Assembly (NCBI GenBank): GCA_910579835.1
Contig: CAJTWQ010000002.1
Span: 1-64,000, forward strand
Direction of reading: 5' to 3'
Length of the DNA: 64,000 bases
Source of the DNA: an uncultured Ruminococcus sp.
Lineage (GTDB): Bacteria; Bacillota; Clostridia; Oscillospirales; Ruminococcaceae
The position numbers and the translations under genes were made by a program. The notes below the pieces were generated by a model. It saw nothing but the letters and a program-made list of their open reading frames with translations, was not told the origin of the DNA and did not search any database. Each line of letters starts with the position of its first letter. Position 1 is the stretch's first letter. Below, one piece after another: positions 24,833 to 34,223 of the stretch.

Positions 24833-25378
24833 ATGTCAAGAATCGGCAAAATGCCTGTCAGCGTTCCCGCAGGTGTAGAGGTCAAAAACGACAACAACTG
24901 CATCACAGTAAAGGGACCTAAGGGCGAGCTTACAAGACAGTTTTCAACTGAGCTTACCATTGAGGCTGCTGAAGGTGTAATCACAGTTACAAGACCCAGC
25001 GACGATAAAAAGCATCGTTCGCTTCACGGTCTTACAAGAACACTCATCGCAAACATGATCGAGGGCGTTACAAACGGCTATTCCAAGACTCTTGAAATCG
25101 AGGGCGTAGGATACCGTGCCGCAAAGCAGGGAACAAAGGTAACTCTTTCGCTGGGTTACTCTCACCCTGTTGTTATCGAGGAAACAGACGCTATCAAGCT
25201 TGAGGTTCCTCAGCCTAACAGAATCATTGTAAGCGGTATTGATAAACAGGCTGTAGGTCAGTTTGCAGCAGAAGTACGCGAGAAGCGTCCGCCTGAGCCG
25301 TATAAGGGCAAGGGAATCAGATACGCCGGCGAGCATATCATCCGCAAGGAAGGCAAGGCCGGTAAGGGCAAGAAGTAA
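24833..25378 (+). CDS. rplF: Ribosomal protein uL6
   Basis: A 181-residue protein near the factor-binding site. [15 protein letters not shown] and [16 protein letters not shown] identify it. Fourteen bases after rpsH. Confidence 0.97.
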   Translation: MSRIGKMPVSVPAGVEVKNDNNCITVKGPKGELTRQFSTELTIEAAEGVITVTRPSDDKKHRSLHGLTRTLIANMIEGVTNGYSKTLEIEGVGYRAAKQGTKVTLSLGYSHPVVIEETDAIKLEVPQPNRIIVSGIDKQAVGQFAAEVREKRPPEPYKGKGIRYAGEHIIRKEGKAGKGKK

Positions 25379-25397
25379 TTAGAAGGAGCAAATTGCT

Positions 25398-25757
25398 ATG
25401 ATTAAAAAATTTGACAGCAATAAGGCAAGATTAAAGAGACACCGCAGAGTACGTGCAAAGATCTCCGGAACTGCTCAGTGTCCACGTCTCAATGTGTTCC
25501 GTTCAGCAAAGCATATTTACGCTCAGCTTATAGACGACGTAAACGGTGTTACTCTTGCCAGCGCATCAAGCATGGACAAGGGCTTTGAAGGAAACGGCGG
25601 CAACGTTGAGGGAGCACGCAAGGTTGGCGAGATGATCGCTAAGAATGCAGCTGATAAGGGCATCGCCGAAGTTGTTTTCGACAGAGGCGGCTATCTTTAT
25701 CACGGCCGTGTTAAGGAGCTTGCAGAAAGCGCACGTGAAAACGGATTAAAGTTCTAA
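25398..25757 (+). CDS. rplR: Ribosomal protein uL18
   Basis: A 119-residue 5S rRNA-binding protein. [21 protein letters not shown] and the [13 protein letters not shown] end are typical. Confidence 0.97.
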   Translation: MIKKFDSNKARLKRHRRVRAKISGTAQCPRLNVFRSAKHIYAQLIDDVNGVTLASASSMDKGFEGNGGNVEGARKVGEMIAKNAADKGIAEVVFDRGGYLYHGRVKELAESARENGLKF

Positions 25758-25772
25758 GAGGGAGGTACAACA

Positions 25773-26273
25773 ATGGCTAATATTGAAACACAGGCTCCTG
25801 AATTCGTTGAGAAGGTTGTTGCAATCAACAGAGTTTCCAAGACCGTTAAAGGCGGACGTATCATGAAGTTTGCCGCACTGGTTGTAGTAGGTGACGGAAA
25901 CGGTACTGTAGGCTTCGGTCTCGGTAAGTCCGGCGAAGTTCCGGATGCAATCCGCAAGGGAATCGAGGACGCTAAGAAGAATCTTAAAAAGGTGGCGCTC
26001 AAGGGAACCACCATCCCTCACGAGATCGTCGGTGAATTCGGCGCAGGCAGAGTTCTTATGAAGCCCGCAGCACCCGGTACCGGCGTTATCGCAGGCGGCC
26101 CTGTCCGTGCTGTGATCGAAGTTGCAGGTATCAAGGATATCAGAACAAAGTCTCTTCGTTCCAATAATCCCTGCAATGTAGTAAGAGCTACTATCAACGG
26201 TCTTACGTCATGCACATCCGCTAAGGAGGTTGCTGCAAAGAGAGGCAAGTCCGTTAAGGAAATCTTAGGTTAA
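25773..26273 (+). CDS. rpsE: Ribosomal protein uS5
   Basis: A 166-residue protein involved in mRNA unwinding and fidelity; spectinomycin resistance changes fall in its loop. [17 protein letters not shown] and [16 protein letters not shown] are conserved. Confidence 0.97.
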   Translation: MANIETQAPEFVEKVVAINRVSKTVKGGRIMKFAALVVVGDGNGTVGFGLGKSGEVPDAIRKGIEDAKKNLKKVALKGTTIPHEIVGEFGAGRVLMKPAAPGTGVIAGGPVRAVIEVAGIKDIRTKSLRSNNPCNVVRATINGLTSCTSAKEVAAKRGKSVKEILG

Positions 26274-26287
26274 GGAGGCAGTAACAC

Positions 26288-26464
26288 ATGGCTAAGAATA
26301 TCAAGCTCGTAAAGAGTCTTATCGGAAGAAAGAAAGACCAGATTGCTACTGCTCAGTCACTTGGCCTTAAAAAGGTCGGAGACGTAACAACTCAGCCCGA
26401 CAACGAGCAGACAAAGGGCAAAATCAATAAAATCTCACACCTTGTTGAGGTTACAGAAGCGTAA
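26288..26464 (+). CDS. rpmD: Ribosomal protein uL30
   Basis: A 58-residue protein read directly from the sequence. It opens [18 protein letters not shown], has the SLGLKKVGD core and ends LVEVTEA. An AGGAGG site lies upstream, and its place between rpsE and rplO is the expected one. Confidence 0.95.
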   Translation: MAKNIKLVKSLIGRKKDQIATAQSLGLKKVGDVTTQPDNEQTKGKINKISHLVEVTEA

Positions 26465-26482
26465 GCAAGGAGGTGCACATTA

Positions 26483-26923
26483 ATGAAAATTCACGAATTA
26501 ACTCCCGCCCCCGATTCCAACAAGGCTGTTAAGCGTATCGGCAGAGGCCACGGTTCGGGCAGCGGAAAGACTGCCGGCAAGGGTCACAAGGGTCAGAATG
26601 CACGTTCAGGCGGCGGAGTAAGAATCGGCTTTGAAGGCGGTCAGATGCCGCTTACAAGAAGAATTCCTAAGAGAGGCTTCAACAACATTTTCGCTGCAAA
26701 GTATGCTATCGTAAATGTTTCCGATCTCAATGCGTTCAAGGAAGGTACTGTTGTTGATACAGAGCTTCTTATAGCATCCGGTCTTGTAAAGAAGGCTTAT
26801 GATGGCATTAAGGTACTCGGCAACGGAGAGCTTACTGCAAATTTAACTGTAAAGGCTGCTAAATTCTCACAGAGCGCTATCGAAAAAATTGAAAAGGCTG
26901 GCGGGAAGGCAGAGGTGATCTAA
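26483..26923 (+). CDS. rplO: Ribosomal protein uL15
   Basis: A 146-residue late-assembly 50S protein. [19 protein letters not shown] is its glycine-rich signature. The stop is two bases from the secY start and carries its AGGTGATC site. Confidence 0.97.
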   Translation: MKIHELTPAPDSNKAVKRIGRGHGSGSGKTAGKGHKGQNARSGGGVRIGFEGGQMPLTRRIPKRGFNNIFAAKYAIVNVSDLNAFKEGTVVDTELLIASGLVKKAYDGIKVLGNGELTANLTVKAAKFSQSAIEKIEKAGGKAEVI

Positions 26924-26925
26924 TA

Positions 26926-28254
26926 ATGTTTCAGACCCTGAAAAAGGCGTGGGGCGTTCCTGAAATAAGGAAAAAGCTTCTCTATACATTATTCATGATC
27001 ATTATCTTCAGATTTGGAAGCGCTGTTACCGTTCCTTTTCTTAATTCCGATGTTGTAAGCAGCTGGATGGACAGAAACGCTACAGACGGCAACTTCCTTG
27101 AATATCTGAATATCATTACCGGCGGCGCGCTGTCGCAGGCTACTATTTTCTCACTTTCAATCACTCCGTTCATCAATGCGTCTATTATCATGCAGCTTCT
27201 GACTTATGCGCTTCCTCCTTTGGAGCGAATGCGTAACGAGGGAGAAGAAGGGCGCAAAAAGATTGAAAAAATCACAACGTTCGTTTCAATGGCGCTGGCC
27301 TTTTTCATGGCTTACGCTTATTATGTAACACTTACAAGAATGGATGATCCTAAGACAGGAAAATCTGCGGTTAAGTATCTTGGTAAAAACATGGATCAGT
27401 ATTTTTCCGCAGCGGTTATTATTCTTTGTTTCGTTGCAGGCGCGGCGCTTGTAGTATGGATGGGAAACAGAATCAGCGACAAGGGTATCGGAAACGGTAT
27501 TTCAATGCTTCTTTTTGCAGGTATTGCTGCAAGATTCCCTACCGATGTAGGTATTCTTATAGATCTTACCAAACAGCAGGCTCAGAAATATCTTTTCGTT
27601 TCGATCGGTTATCTGATCTTTGTTATCGCTGAGATAGCGTTTATCGTATTCATGAACGAAGCGGAAAGACGTATTCCTATTCAGTATGCTAAACGCGTTG
27701 TGGGCAGGAAACAGTATGGCGGTCAGAAAACTCATATTCCGATCAAAGTTTGCATGAGCGGTGTTATGCCTATCATTTTCGCTATGTCGTTTATGGCTCT
27801 GCCGCAGACAATACAGCTTTTTAAGCCGGATACAAAGTCTACAGGCTTCTACCATGCTTTCTGTGAGTTCTTCAGCAGATCAAGCTGGTCTTATGCGATC
27901 CTGTACTTCCTGCTTATAATTGCTTTCAACTATTTCTACGTTTCAATTCAGTACAATCCCGTTGAGATTGCCAATAATCTTCGTCAGAGCAACGGAGGCA
28001 TTCCCGGAATCAGACCCGGAAAGCCGACTTCTGACTACATTCAGAGAGTTCTTTCAAAAATTGCTCTTGTTGGCGCGTGCTTCCTGGGACTAATCGCTAT
28101 TATACCTGTCGTAATGGGTATTGTTGATGGAAATCTTCAGGCGCTTTCAATGGGCGGTACAACAATTCTTATTTCTGTAAGCGTTGCGCTTGAAACAACG
28201 CGTACGCTTGAATCACATCTTATGATGCGTCATCATAAGGGCTTCTTAAAATAA
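26926..28254 (+). CDS. secY: Preprotein translocase subunit SecY
   Basis: A 442-residue inner-membrane protein with ten transmembrane segments, the channel of the Sec translocon with SecE and SecG. Diagnostic segments are GSAVTVPF, the plug-proximal GGALSQATIFSLSITPFINASI and the cytoplasmic RRIPIQYAKR. Standard position between rplO and adk. Confidence 0.97.
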   Translation: MFQTLKKAWGVPEIRKKLLYTLFMIIIFRFGSAVTVPFLNSDVVSSWMDRNATDGNFLEYLNIITGGALSQATIFSLSITPFINASIIMQLLTYALPPLERMRNEGEEGRKKIEKITTFVSMALAFFMAYAYYVTLTRMDDPKTGKSAVKYLGKNMDQYFSAAVIILCFVAGAALVVWMGNRISDKGIGNGISMLLFAGIAARFPTDVGILIDLTKQQAQKYLFVSIGYLIFVIAEIAFIVFMNEAERRIPIQYAKRVVGRKQYGGQKTHIPIKVCMSGVMPIIFAMSFMALPQTIQLFKPDTKSTGFYHAFCEFFSRSSWSYAILYFLLIIAFNYFYVSIQYNPVEIANNLRQSNGGIPGIRPGKPTSDYIQRVLSKIALVGACFLGLIAIIPVVMGIVDGNLQALSMGGTTILISVSVALETTRTLESHLMMRHHKGFLK

Positions 28255-28270
28255 TAAAGGAGGACGGTAT

Positions 28271-28903
28271 ATGAATCTTATCTTTTTAGGCGCTCCCGGC
28301 GCAGGCAAGGGAACACAGGCTGAGGTGGTTTCTGAAGCTTTGAATATTCCTCAGATTTCCACAGGCAATATTCTTCGTGAAGCCGCAAAGAACGGTACGG
28401 AGTACGGTCTTAAAGCCAAGGCCGCAATGGATGCCGGCGCTCTTGTATCAGATGAAATCGTTATCGGAATCCTGAAAGAGAGAATTGCTCAGGACGACTG
28501 CCAGAACGGATTTATTCTTGACGGTTTTCCGAGGACAGTTCCTCAGGCCGAAGCTCTTGACGCTATGAATATCAGGATTGACAAGGTTATCGAGATCAAT
28601 GTAGCCGACGAGACTATCAAGCAGAGAGTTTCGGGCAGACGTGTATGTCAGGGCTGCGGAGCTTCATATCATGTTGATTACAAGCCTTCAAAGACAGAGG
28701 GCATATGCGATAAGTGCGGCGACAAGACTGTTATCCGCAAGGATGATCAGCCGGAGGTCGTTCTCGAAAGACTGGCAACTTATCACGAAAAAACAGCTCC
28801 TCTCAAGGACTACTACGAGAAGCAGGGAAAGCTTGTTACTGTAGAGGGACAGGAAGAGGTAGCCGATACTTCAAAGCTTACACTGGCAGCAGTAGGAGCA
28901 TGA
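28271..28903 (+). CDS. adk: Adenylate kinase, zinc-binding long form
   Basis: A 210-residue kinase that interconverts ATP + AMP and 2 ADP. The P-loop GAPGAGKGTQ begins at residue 7, DGFPRT is the conserved substrate-binding segment, and the lid has a CxxC...CxxC zinc site (CQGCGASYH and CDKCG), as in Gram-positive enzymes. Cotranscribed with secY and map. Confidence 0.97.
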   Translation: MNLIFLGAPGAGKGTQAEVVSEALNIPQISTGNILREAAKNGTEYGLKAKAAMDAGALVSDEIVIGILKERIAQDDCQNGFILDGFPRTVPQAEALDAMNIRIDKVIEINVADETIKQRVSGRRVCQGCGASYHVDYKPSKTEGICDKCGDKTVIRKDDQPEVVLERLATYHEKTAPLKDYYEKQGKLVTVEGQEEVADTSKLTLAAVGA

Positions 28904-28907
28904 GGTA

Positions 28908-29660
28908 ATGAGCATAACCATAAAATCAAAGTCCGAGCTTGCCATAATGCGTGAAGCAGGTAAAATCACCTGCGGCGCACTGTGGTATGCGGGCGAAAAA
29001 TTAAAACCAGGTATGTCTACTTTGGATGTAGATAAGCTGATCGGTGAGTATTTCTCACGACACGGCTGCAAATCTGGTTTCAAGGGCTTATACGGATTTC
29101 CTGCAAACGCCTGTATTTCAGTAAATGAAGAGGTTATTCACGGAATTCCCAAGGCCGGCCGCAGGTTGAAAGAGGGCGATATAGTAAGTATCGACACTGG
29201 AGCCGTGTACAAGGGCTTCAACGGCGATAGCTGCTGGACTTTCCCTGTGGGTAAAATTTCTGATGAGGCTAAGGCATTGCTTGAGGTAACTGAGAAAAGC
29301 CTGTACGAGGGGATAGCTCAGGCTCAGGTGGGCGCAAGAATCGGAGATATTTCTCATGCTGTTGAAGAGTACTGTGCTTCACGAGGCTACGGAATCGTAA
29401 GAAATTACTGCGGCCACGGTATCGGCAGAGAGCTTCATGAATCGCCGGAGGTTCCGAACTGGGGCAAGCCGGGGCATGGACCCAGGCTGGTTTCCGGCAT
29501 GACAATCTGCATCGAGCCAATGATAAATCAAAAGGGCGACGATGTAAAGGTTCTCAAGGACGGCTGGACTGTGGTTACAAAGAATGGTTCACTGTCAGCT
29601 CATTTTGAGCACGCAATCGCAATAACTCCTGACGGTCCCGTCATTCTGACTCAGTCCTGA
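28908..29660 (+). CDS. map: Methionine aminopeptidase, type I
   Basis: A 250-residue metalloprotease that removes the initiator methionine from new proteins. The metal ligands are in SIDTGAVYKGFNGDSCWTF, NYCGHGIG, TICIEPM and HFEHAIAI. The ATG lies four bases after the adk stop, with GGAG nine bases upstream. Confidence 0.95.
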   Translation: MSITIKSKSELAIMREAGKITCGALWYAGEKLKPGMSTLDVDKLIGEYFSRHGCKSGFKGLYGFPANACISVNEEVIHGIPKAGRRLKEGDIVSIDTGAVYKGFNGDSCWTFPVGKISDEAKALLEVTEKSLYEGIAQAQVGARIGDISHAVEEYCASRGYGIVRNYCGHGIGRELHESPEVPNWGKPGHGPRLVSGMTICIEPMINQKGDDVKVLKDGWTVVTKNGSLSAHFEHAIAITPDGPVILTQS

Positions 29661-29674
29661 CGGAGGGATGTATT

Positions 29675-29920
29675 GTGAAGCTGCAAAAAGGCTCGGTTGT
29701 CAGGGCTGACGCCGGAAGAGACCGGGGGAGATACTTCACGGTCGTATCGGCGGACGAGAGATACTGTTTTATGGCTGACGGAAAAAGCAGGAAACTTTCC
29801 GCTCCGAAACGCAAGAACATAAAGCATATCAGTCTGACAGGCGGCATGATAGAATTAAACGATATAACTGATAAAAGGCTCAGAAAAATGCTTGCGGAGT
29901 TCCGTCAGGTGTCTGAGTGA
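29675..29920 (+). CDS. KOW-domain RNA-binding protein (GTG start)
   Basis: An 81-residue basic protein with an N-terminal KOW motif ([20 protein letters not shown]), related to eukaryotic L14e-type proteins. Clostridia commonly have such a gene between map and infA. The role is unknown but RNA or ribosome binding is likely. GTG 29675 follows GGAGG by eight bases. Its end overlaps the start of the long infA frame. Confidence 0.85.
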   Translation: MKLQKGSVVRADAGRDRGRYFTVVSADERYCFMADGKSRKLSAPKRKNIKHISLTGGMIELNDITDKRLRKMLAEFRQVSE

Positions 29921-29934
29921 AGGAGGTTATCAAG

Positions 29935-30153
29935 GTGTCCAAGGAAGACGTAATCGAAGTTGAGGGCGTCGTAACAGACGCACTGCCTAATGCAATGTTC
30001 AAGGTTCAGCTTGAAAACGGTCACGAGGTTCTTTCTCATGTTTCCGGCAAGCTCAGAATGAATTATATCAGAATCGTGCCGGGCGACAAGGTAAAGCTCG
30101 AAATGTCGCCGTACGACCTTTCAAAGGGACGTATTACATGGCGCGTTAAGTAA
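29935..30153 (+). CDS. infA: Translation initiation factor IF-1 (GTG start)
   Basis: A 72-residue OB-fold protein that binds the 30S A site during initiation. GTG at 29935 gives the standard length and opening [11 protein letters not shown], with AAGGAGG eight bases upstream. The upstream in-frame GTG at 29917 would add six residues inside that binding site. Confidence 0.95.
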   Translation: MSKEDVIEVEGVVTDALPNAMFKVQLENGHEVLSHVSGKLRMNYIRIVPGDKVKLEMSPYDLSKGRITWRVK

Positions 30154-30207
30154 TGAATACAGGAACACGGATATGTGTTTCACATCCGCTGTAAGGAGGT
30201 ATTTTAA

Positions 30208-30321
30208 ATGAAAGTAAGACCTTCAGTAAAACCTATTTGCGAAAAATGCAAGGTTATCAAAAGAAAGGGCAGAATCATGGTGATCTGTCAGAATCCAAAG
30301 CATAAGCAGCGTCAGGGCTGA
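30208..30321 (+). CDS. rpmJ: Ribosomal protein bL36, zinc type
   Basis: A 37-residue protein read directly from the sequence: it starts [14 protein letters not shown] and ends NPKHKQRQG. Three cysteines and a histidine form the zinc site. AAGGAGG lies upstream. The 54-base gap after infA holds a GGAT/ATCC-type hairpin. Confidence 0.95.
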   Translation: MKVRPSVKPICEKCKVIKRKGRIMVICQNPKHKQRQG

Positions 30322-30357
30322 TCCCCAAAGCGCATTTAATGGAGGTGCAATTTTAAT

Positions 30358-30726
30358 ATGGCAAGAATAGCCGGTGTTGACCTTCCCAAGAATAAGAGAA
30401 TCGAAATCGGTCTCACTTATATCTACGGAATCGGTCGTCAGACTGCAACAACCATCCTCGCTAACACAGGCGTAAATCCGGACGTAAGAGTCAAGGATCT
30501 CGCTGAGGAGGATGTAGCTAAGCTTCGTGACTATATCGACGCAAATTACACTGTAGAGGGCGATCTCCGCCGTGAGGTTGCTCTTAACATCAAGAGACTT
30601 GTTGAAATAGGCTGCTACAGAGGCGTTCGTCACAGAAAGGGTCTCCCTGTGAGAGGTCAGAGAACCAAGACAAACGCAAGAACCCGCAAGGGTCCTGTAA
30701 AGACTATTGCTAACAAGAAGAAGTAA
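30358..30726 (+). CDS. rpsM: Ribosomal protein uS13
   Basis: A 122-residue 30S head protein contacting tRNA and the 50S subunit. [26 protein letters not shown] and [15 protein letters not shown] are diagnostic. First gene of the alpha section. Confidence 0.97.
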   Translation: MARIAGVDLPKNKRIEIGLTYIYGIGRQTATTILANTGVNPDVRVKDLAEEDVAKLRDYIDANYTVEGDLRREVALNIKRLVEIGCYRGVRHRKGLPVRGQRTKTNARTRKGPVKTIANKKK

Positions 30727-30740
30727 GGAGGTTATGAGCT

Positions 30741-31145
30741 TTGGCACAGCAGAAGGGTAAAAAGGTTACTACTGTCAGAAGACGCAGAGAACGCAAGAAC
30801 ATCGAAAGCGGCGCAGTTCATATTCAGTCCACTTTCAATAATACAATCGTAACTATCACAGATACAGCCGGCAATGCCATTTCATGGGCAAGCGCAGGCG
30901 AGCTGGGCTTCAGAGGTTCAAAGAAGTCTACTCCTTTTGCAGCACAGACAGCAGCAGAAACGGCTGCTAAAGCTGCTATGGAGCACGGACTCAAGAACGT
31001 TGAGGTTTATGTAAAGGGACCCGGCGCAGGTCGTGAGGCTGCTATCAGAGCACTTCAGACTGTAGGTCTTGAGGTAAAGATGATCAAGGACGTTACTCCC
31101 ATTCCGCATAATGGCTGCCGTCCGCCCAAGAGACGTCGTGTCTGA
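30741..31145 (+). CDS. rpsK: Ribosomal protein uS11 (TTG start)
   Basis: A 134-residue platform protein near the mRNA exit. TTG 30741 gives the expected MAQQKGKKV opening and has AAGGAGG about nine bases upstream; the nearby ATG is out of frame. [18 protein letters not shown] is conserved. Confidence 0.95.
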   Translation: MAQQKGKKVTTVRRRRERKNIESGAVHIQSTFNNTIVTITDTAGNAISWASAGELGFRGSKKSTPFAAQTAAETAAKAAMEHGLKNVEVYVKGPGAGREAAIRALQTVGLEVKMIKDVTPIPHNGCRPPKRRRV

Positions 31146-31166
31146 TCAAACAGGAGGTGTTTTAAA

Positions 31167-31766
31167 ATGGCAGTACAGAAAGAACCAATTCTTAAAAAGT
31201 GCAGATACCTGGGCATCAGCCCCGCTGTTTTAGGCGTATCCAAGAAGGAGTCTATCCGTTTCAAGAACGTACAGAACAGAAAGAAAGTATCTGAATATGG
31301 TCTTCAGCTTAAAGAAAAGCAGAAGCTCAAGTTCATCTACGGCGTATTGGAGAAGCAGTTCTATCACTACTTCGAGATCGCTTCAAAGATGGAAGGTAAA
31401 GCAGGTGATAACCTGATTACATGTCTTGAATCAAGACTTGACAGCGTTGTTTTCAGAATGGGTCTGGCTCTCACAAGACGTGAGGCAAGGCAGTTGGTTG
31501 TTCACAGCCACTACACTGTAAACGGTAAGAAAGTAAATATTCCTTCCTACAGAGTCAAGCCAGGCGATGTTATCGCTCTCCGTGAAAAGGACAGAACCTC
31601 CGATAAGTTCAAGGCAACTGTTGAAGAAACAAAGGACAGACTCGTTCCCGTATGGCTCACAGCCAATAAGAACGATTTCTCAGCTACTGTAAATCGTCTC
31701 CCTGGCGCAGAGGATATTGATTACGAGGTTGCAACACACCTTATCGTCGAGTTGTACTCTAAGTAA
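31167..31766 (+). CDS. rpsD: Ribosomal protein uS4
   Basis: A 199-residue 30S assembly initiator with an S4 domain (ESRLDSVVFRMGLALTRREARQLVVH). The N-terminal segment lacks the cysteine cluster of the zinc form apart from one Cys. A 60-base gap precedes rpoA. Confidence 0.95.
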   Translation: MAVQKEPILKKCRYLGISPAVLGVSKKESIRFKNVQNRKKVSEYGLQLKEKQKLKFIYGVLEKQFYHYFEIASKMEGKAGDNLITCLESRLDSVVFRMGLALTRREARQLVVHSHYTVNGKKVNIPSYRVKPGDVIALREKDRTSDKFKATVEETKDRLVPVWLTANKNDFSATVNRLPGAEDIDYEVATHLIVELYSK

Positions 31767-31826
31767 TAAGCTACTTGACTTGTCAGAACTCGAAAAAAAC
31801 AGTTATTGTGAAACAGGAGGGTTTTT

Positions 31827-32792
31827 ATGCTGGAAAAAATTAATAAGCCTGATATTGATATTGTCGAGCTTAAAAGTGACGGCAAATACGGCAAATTCGT
31901 TTTAGCACCGCTGGAGCGTGGATACGGTATAACACTTGGAAACAGCCTCAGACGTGTGCTGCTCTCCTCACTTCCGGGTGTTGCTGTGACTTCCGTAAAG
32001 CTTTCGGGCAAGGACGGCACAGTTCACCACGAGTTGTCAACTATTCCGGGTGTAAAAGAGGATGTCACAGAGATTATCCTCAGCATCAAGGGTCTGACTG
32101 CCAAGCTCTATGGAGAAGGCCCGAAAACGGTCTATATAGAAGCAGAGGGTGAGTGCGAAATTACCGCCGGAGATATAAAAACCGACTCTGAGGTTAATAT
32201 CCTCGATCCCGGTATGCATATCGCAACACTGGGTAAGGACGCTAAACTTTACATGGAAATTACTATCGACAGAGGAAGAGGATATGACTCGGCTGAGCGG
32301 AACAAGAAGCAGGTCAACCTCCCTGTTGACGTGATCGCAGTAGACAGCATCTATACCCCTGTTCTGAAGGTAAACTATACAGTCGAGGATACTCGTCTGG
32401 GTCAGGTTACCGACTATGACAAGCTTACTATGGAGGTATGGACTGACGGTACTATCTCCGCAAAAGAGGCTCTGTCACAGGCAGCCAATCTCCTCAACGA
32501 GCATCTGAAGCTGTTCATTGACCTCTCTGAGGAATCCGGACTGGCCGAGGTTCTTGTTGAAAAGGACGAAAAGGGTAAGGAAAAAATCCTTGAGATGACC
32601 ATTGAGGATCTTGACTTGTCGGTACGTTCATTCAATTGTCTGAAGCGTGCCGGAATTAATACCGTGGATGACTTGATTAACAAGTCCGAGGAAGAAATGA
32701 TGAAGGTTAGAAACCTTGGAAAGAAATCCTTTGACGAGGTTAAGGAGAAGCTCCAGTCACTTGGCTTCGACCTTAGCTCCGAAGAAGAATAA
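31827..32792 (+). CDS. rpoA: RNA polymerase alpha subunit
   Basis: A 321-residue subunit. The N-terminal domain ([25 protein letters not shown]) dimerises to seed polymerase assembly. The C-terminal domain ([19 protein letters not shown]) binds UP elements and activators. Preceded by AGGAGG. Confidence 0.97.
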   Translation: MLEKINKPDIDIVELKSDGKYGKFVLAPLERGYGITLGNSLRRVLLSSLPGVAVTSVKLSGKDGTVHHELSTIPGVKEDVTEIILSIKGLTAKLYGEGPKTVYIEAEGECEITAGDIKTDSEVNILDPGMHIATLGKDAKLYMEITIDRGRGYDSAERNKKQVNLPVDVIAVDSIYTPVLKVNYTVEDTRLGQVTDYDKLTMEVWTDGTISAKEALSQAANLLNEHLKLFIDLSEESGLAEVLVEKDEKGKEKILEMTIEDLDLSVRSFNCLKRAGINTVDDLINKSEEEMMKVRNLGKKSFDEVKEKLQSLGFDLSSEEE

Positions 32793-32842
32793 ACCATATA
32801 ATAGTGTGTATAGCGCACTGAAACGAAAAGGAGTGAAATACA

Positions 32843-33184
32843 ATGCCGGGTACAAGAAAGCTGGGCAGAACAACTGACCATAGAAAGGCTATGCTCAGAG
32901 GCATGGTAACTTTCCTTCTCGAAAACGGTCAGATCGAAACTACCGTAACGAGAGCTAAGGAAGTTCGCGCTGTTGCAGAAAAAATGATTACTATCGGTAA
33001 AAACAATGATCTGCACTCCAAGCGTCAGGTATTTGCATACATTACAAAGGAATCCGTTGCAAAGAAGCTTTTTGATGAGATTTCTCCCAAGTATGCTGAC
33101 AGAAACGGCGGTTATACTCAGATCGTAAAGATCGGTCCTCGTCGTGGCGACGCTGCTGAAATGGCAGTTATCAAGCTCGTTTAA
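32843..33184 (+). CDS. rplQ: Ribosomal protein bL17
   Basis: A 113-residue protein at the tunnel exit and last gene of the superoperon. [18 protein letters not shown] is diagnostic. Unlike B. subtilis, no ecfA genes follow; a terminator does. Confidence 0.97.
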   Translation: MPGTRKLGRTTDHRKAMLRGMVTFLLENGQIETTVTRAKEVRAVAEKMITIGKNNDLHSKRQVFAYITKESVAKKLFDEISPKYADRNGGYTQIVKIGPRRGDAAEMAVIKLV

Positions 33185-33196
33185 TCGCAGATTTAC

Positions 33197-33229
33197 AAAA
33201 TCCCGCCCTCTGAAAAGGACGGGATTTTT
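33197..33229 (+). terminator. Intrinsic terminator of the ribosomal superoperon
   Basis: AAAATCCCG (33197-33205) pairs with CGGGATTTT (33220-33228), ending in a T run, 13 bases after the rplQ stop. Confidence 0.9.
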
Positions 33230-33309
33230 AGTTTGTAACCGTTGTGTTATCAGTCTTTACGCAGGTAACGGCAATTGCATGATGATACTGTGAAATTTAA
33301 AAAATATTA

Positions 33310-33338
33310 TTGACATTTTCACAGATTTGATGTATAAT
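33310..33338 (+). promoter_or_regulatory. Consensus sigma-A promoter of the two-component operon
   Basis: TTGACA (33310-33315), 17 bases, TATAAT (33333-33338). The leader to the start codon is about 100 bases. Confidence 0.85.
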
Positions 33339-33443
33339 TATAATAGATAATATTATGCAGACCGTTATTCAGGCAGTTTGCATAGGCTCTTTACGATGCT
33401 AAAAACCGTACTATAATATTACAAAAGAAATGAGGTTATAAAA

Positions 33444-34151
33444 ATGGCAAATGAAAAAAGTCTGAAGGTTCTGATTGTTGACGATGACAAAAATATCTGC
33501 GATCTGCTGAGGCTTTACCTCGAAAAGGACGGATACAGCGTTATACTTTCTCATGACGGTGAAGAGGCTGTTGTTAAATTTAATGCGCTTAAGCCCGATA
33601 TGGTTCTCCTTGATATTATGCTCCCCGGTATTGACGGCTGGCAGGTATGCCGTGAAATAAGGAAAAAGTCAAATGTACCAATCATTATGATTACTGCCAA
33701 GGGTGAAACGATCGATAAGGTTATCGGTCTTGAGCTTGGTGCAGATGATTATATAGTAAAACCGTTTGATGCCAAAGAGGTTATTGCGCGTATCAATGCC
33801 GTTACCAGGCGTGTAGGAACAGGCAATGCTGAGCCGGAGATCAAAGAAGTGCATTATGATAAGCTTTCAGTCAATATGACGCGGTATGAACTGAAAGTTA
33901 ACGGAAAAACTATTGATACTCCGCCTAAGGAACTTGAACTTCTTTTTTATCTTGCATCAAATCCTAACAGGGTATATACCCGTGATCAGCTTCTTGACGA
34001 AGTATGGGGATTTGAATATTACGGCGATTCGCGTACCATAGACGTTCACATCAAGCGTCTGCGTGAAAAGCTTGAAGGAATTTCCGATAAATGGGCTTTG
34101 AAAACAGTCTGGGGCGTCGGATATAAATTCGAGGCAGACGAGGAAGAATAA
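33444..34151 (+). CDS. OmpR/PhoB-family response regulator
   Basis: A 235-residue DNA-binding regulator. The receiver domain has the acidic pair at IVDDD, phospho-acceptor Asp57 (LLDIMLPG) and the conserved lysine of IVKPFDAKE. The winged helix (about 140-230) ends RTIDVHIKRLREKL...VWGVGYKFE. Paired with the histidine kinase downstream. The following protease suggests a CssR-like envelope or secretion stress role, which is inference. Confidence 0.93.
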   Translation: MANEKSLKVLIVDDDKNICDLLRLYLEKDGYSVILSHDGEEAVVKFNALKPDMVLLDIMLPGIDGWQVCREIRKKSNVPIIMITAKGETIDKVIGLELGADDYIVKPFDAKEVIARINAVTRRVGTGNAEPEIKEVHYDKLSVNMTRYELKVNGKTIDTPPKELELLFYLASNPNRVYTRDQLLDEVWGFEYYGDSRTIDVHIKRLREKLEGISDKWALKTVWGVGYKFEADEEE

Positions 34152-34180
34152 ACGATTTTCCTGTGGGCAGCGAATTACTC

Positions 34181-34206
34181 AGGGGGACGCATTGTCCCCC
34201 TTTTTT
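34181..34206 (+). terminator. Terminator between response regulator and kinase genes
   Basis: AGGGGGAC/GTCCCCCT (34181-34188 and 34194-34201) with a five-base loop and a T run to 34206. It lies between two genes expected to be cotranscribed, so it probably lets only part of the transcripts through to the kinase and protease. Confidence 0.85.
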
Positions 34207-34223
34207 GTGGGAGGCATGATATT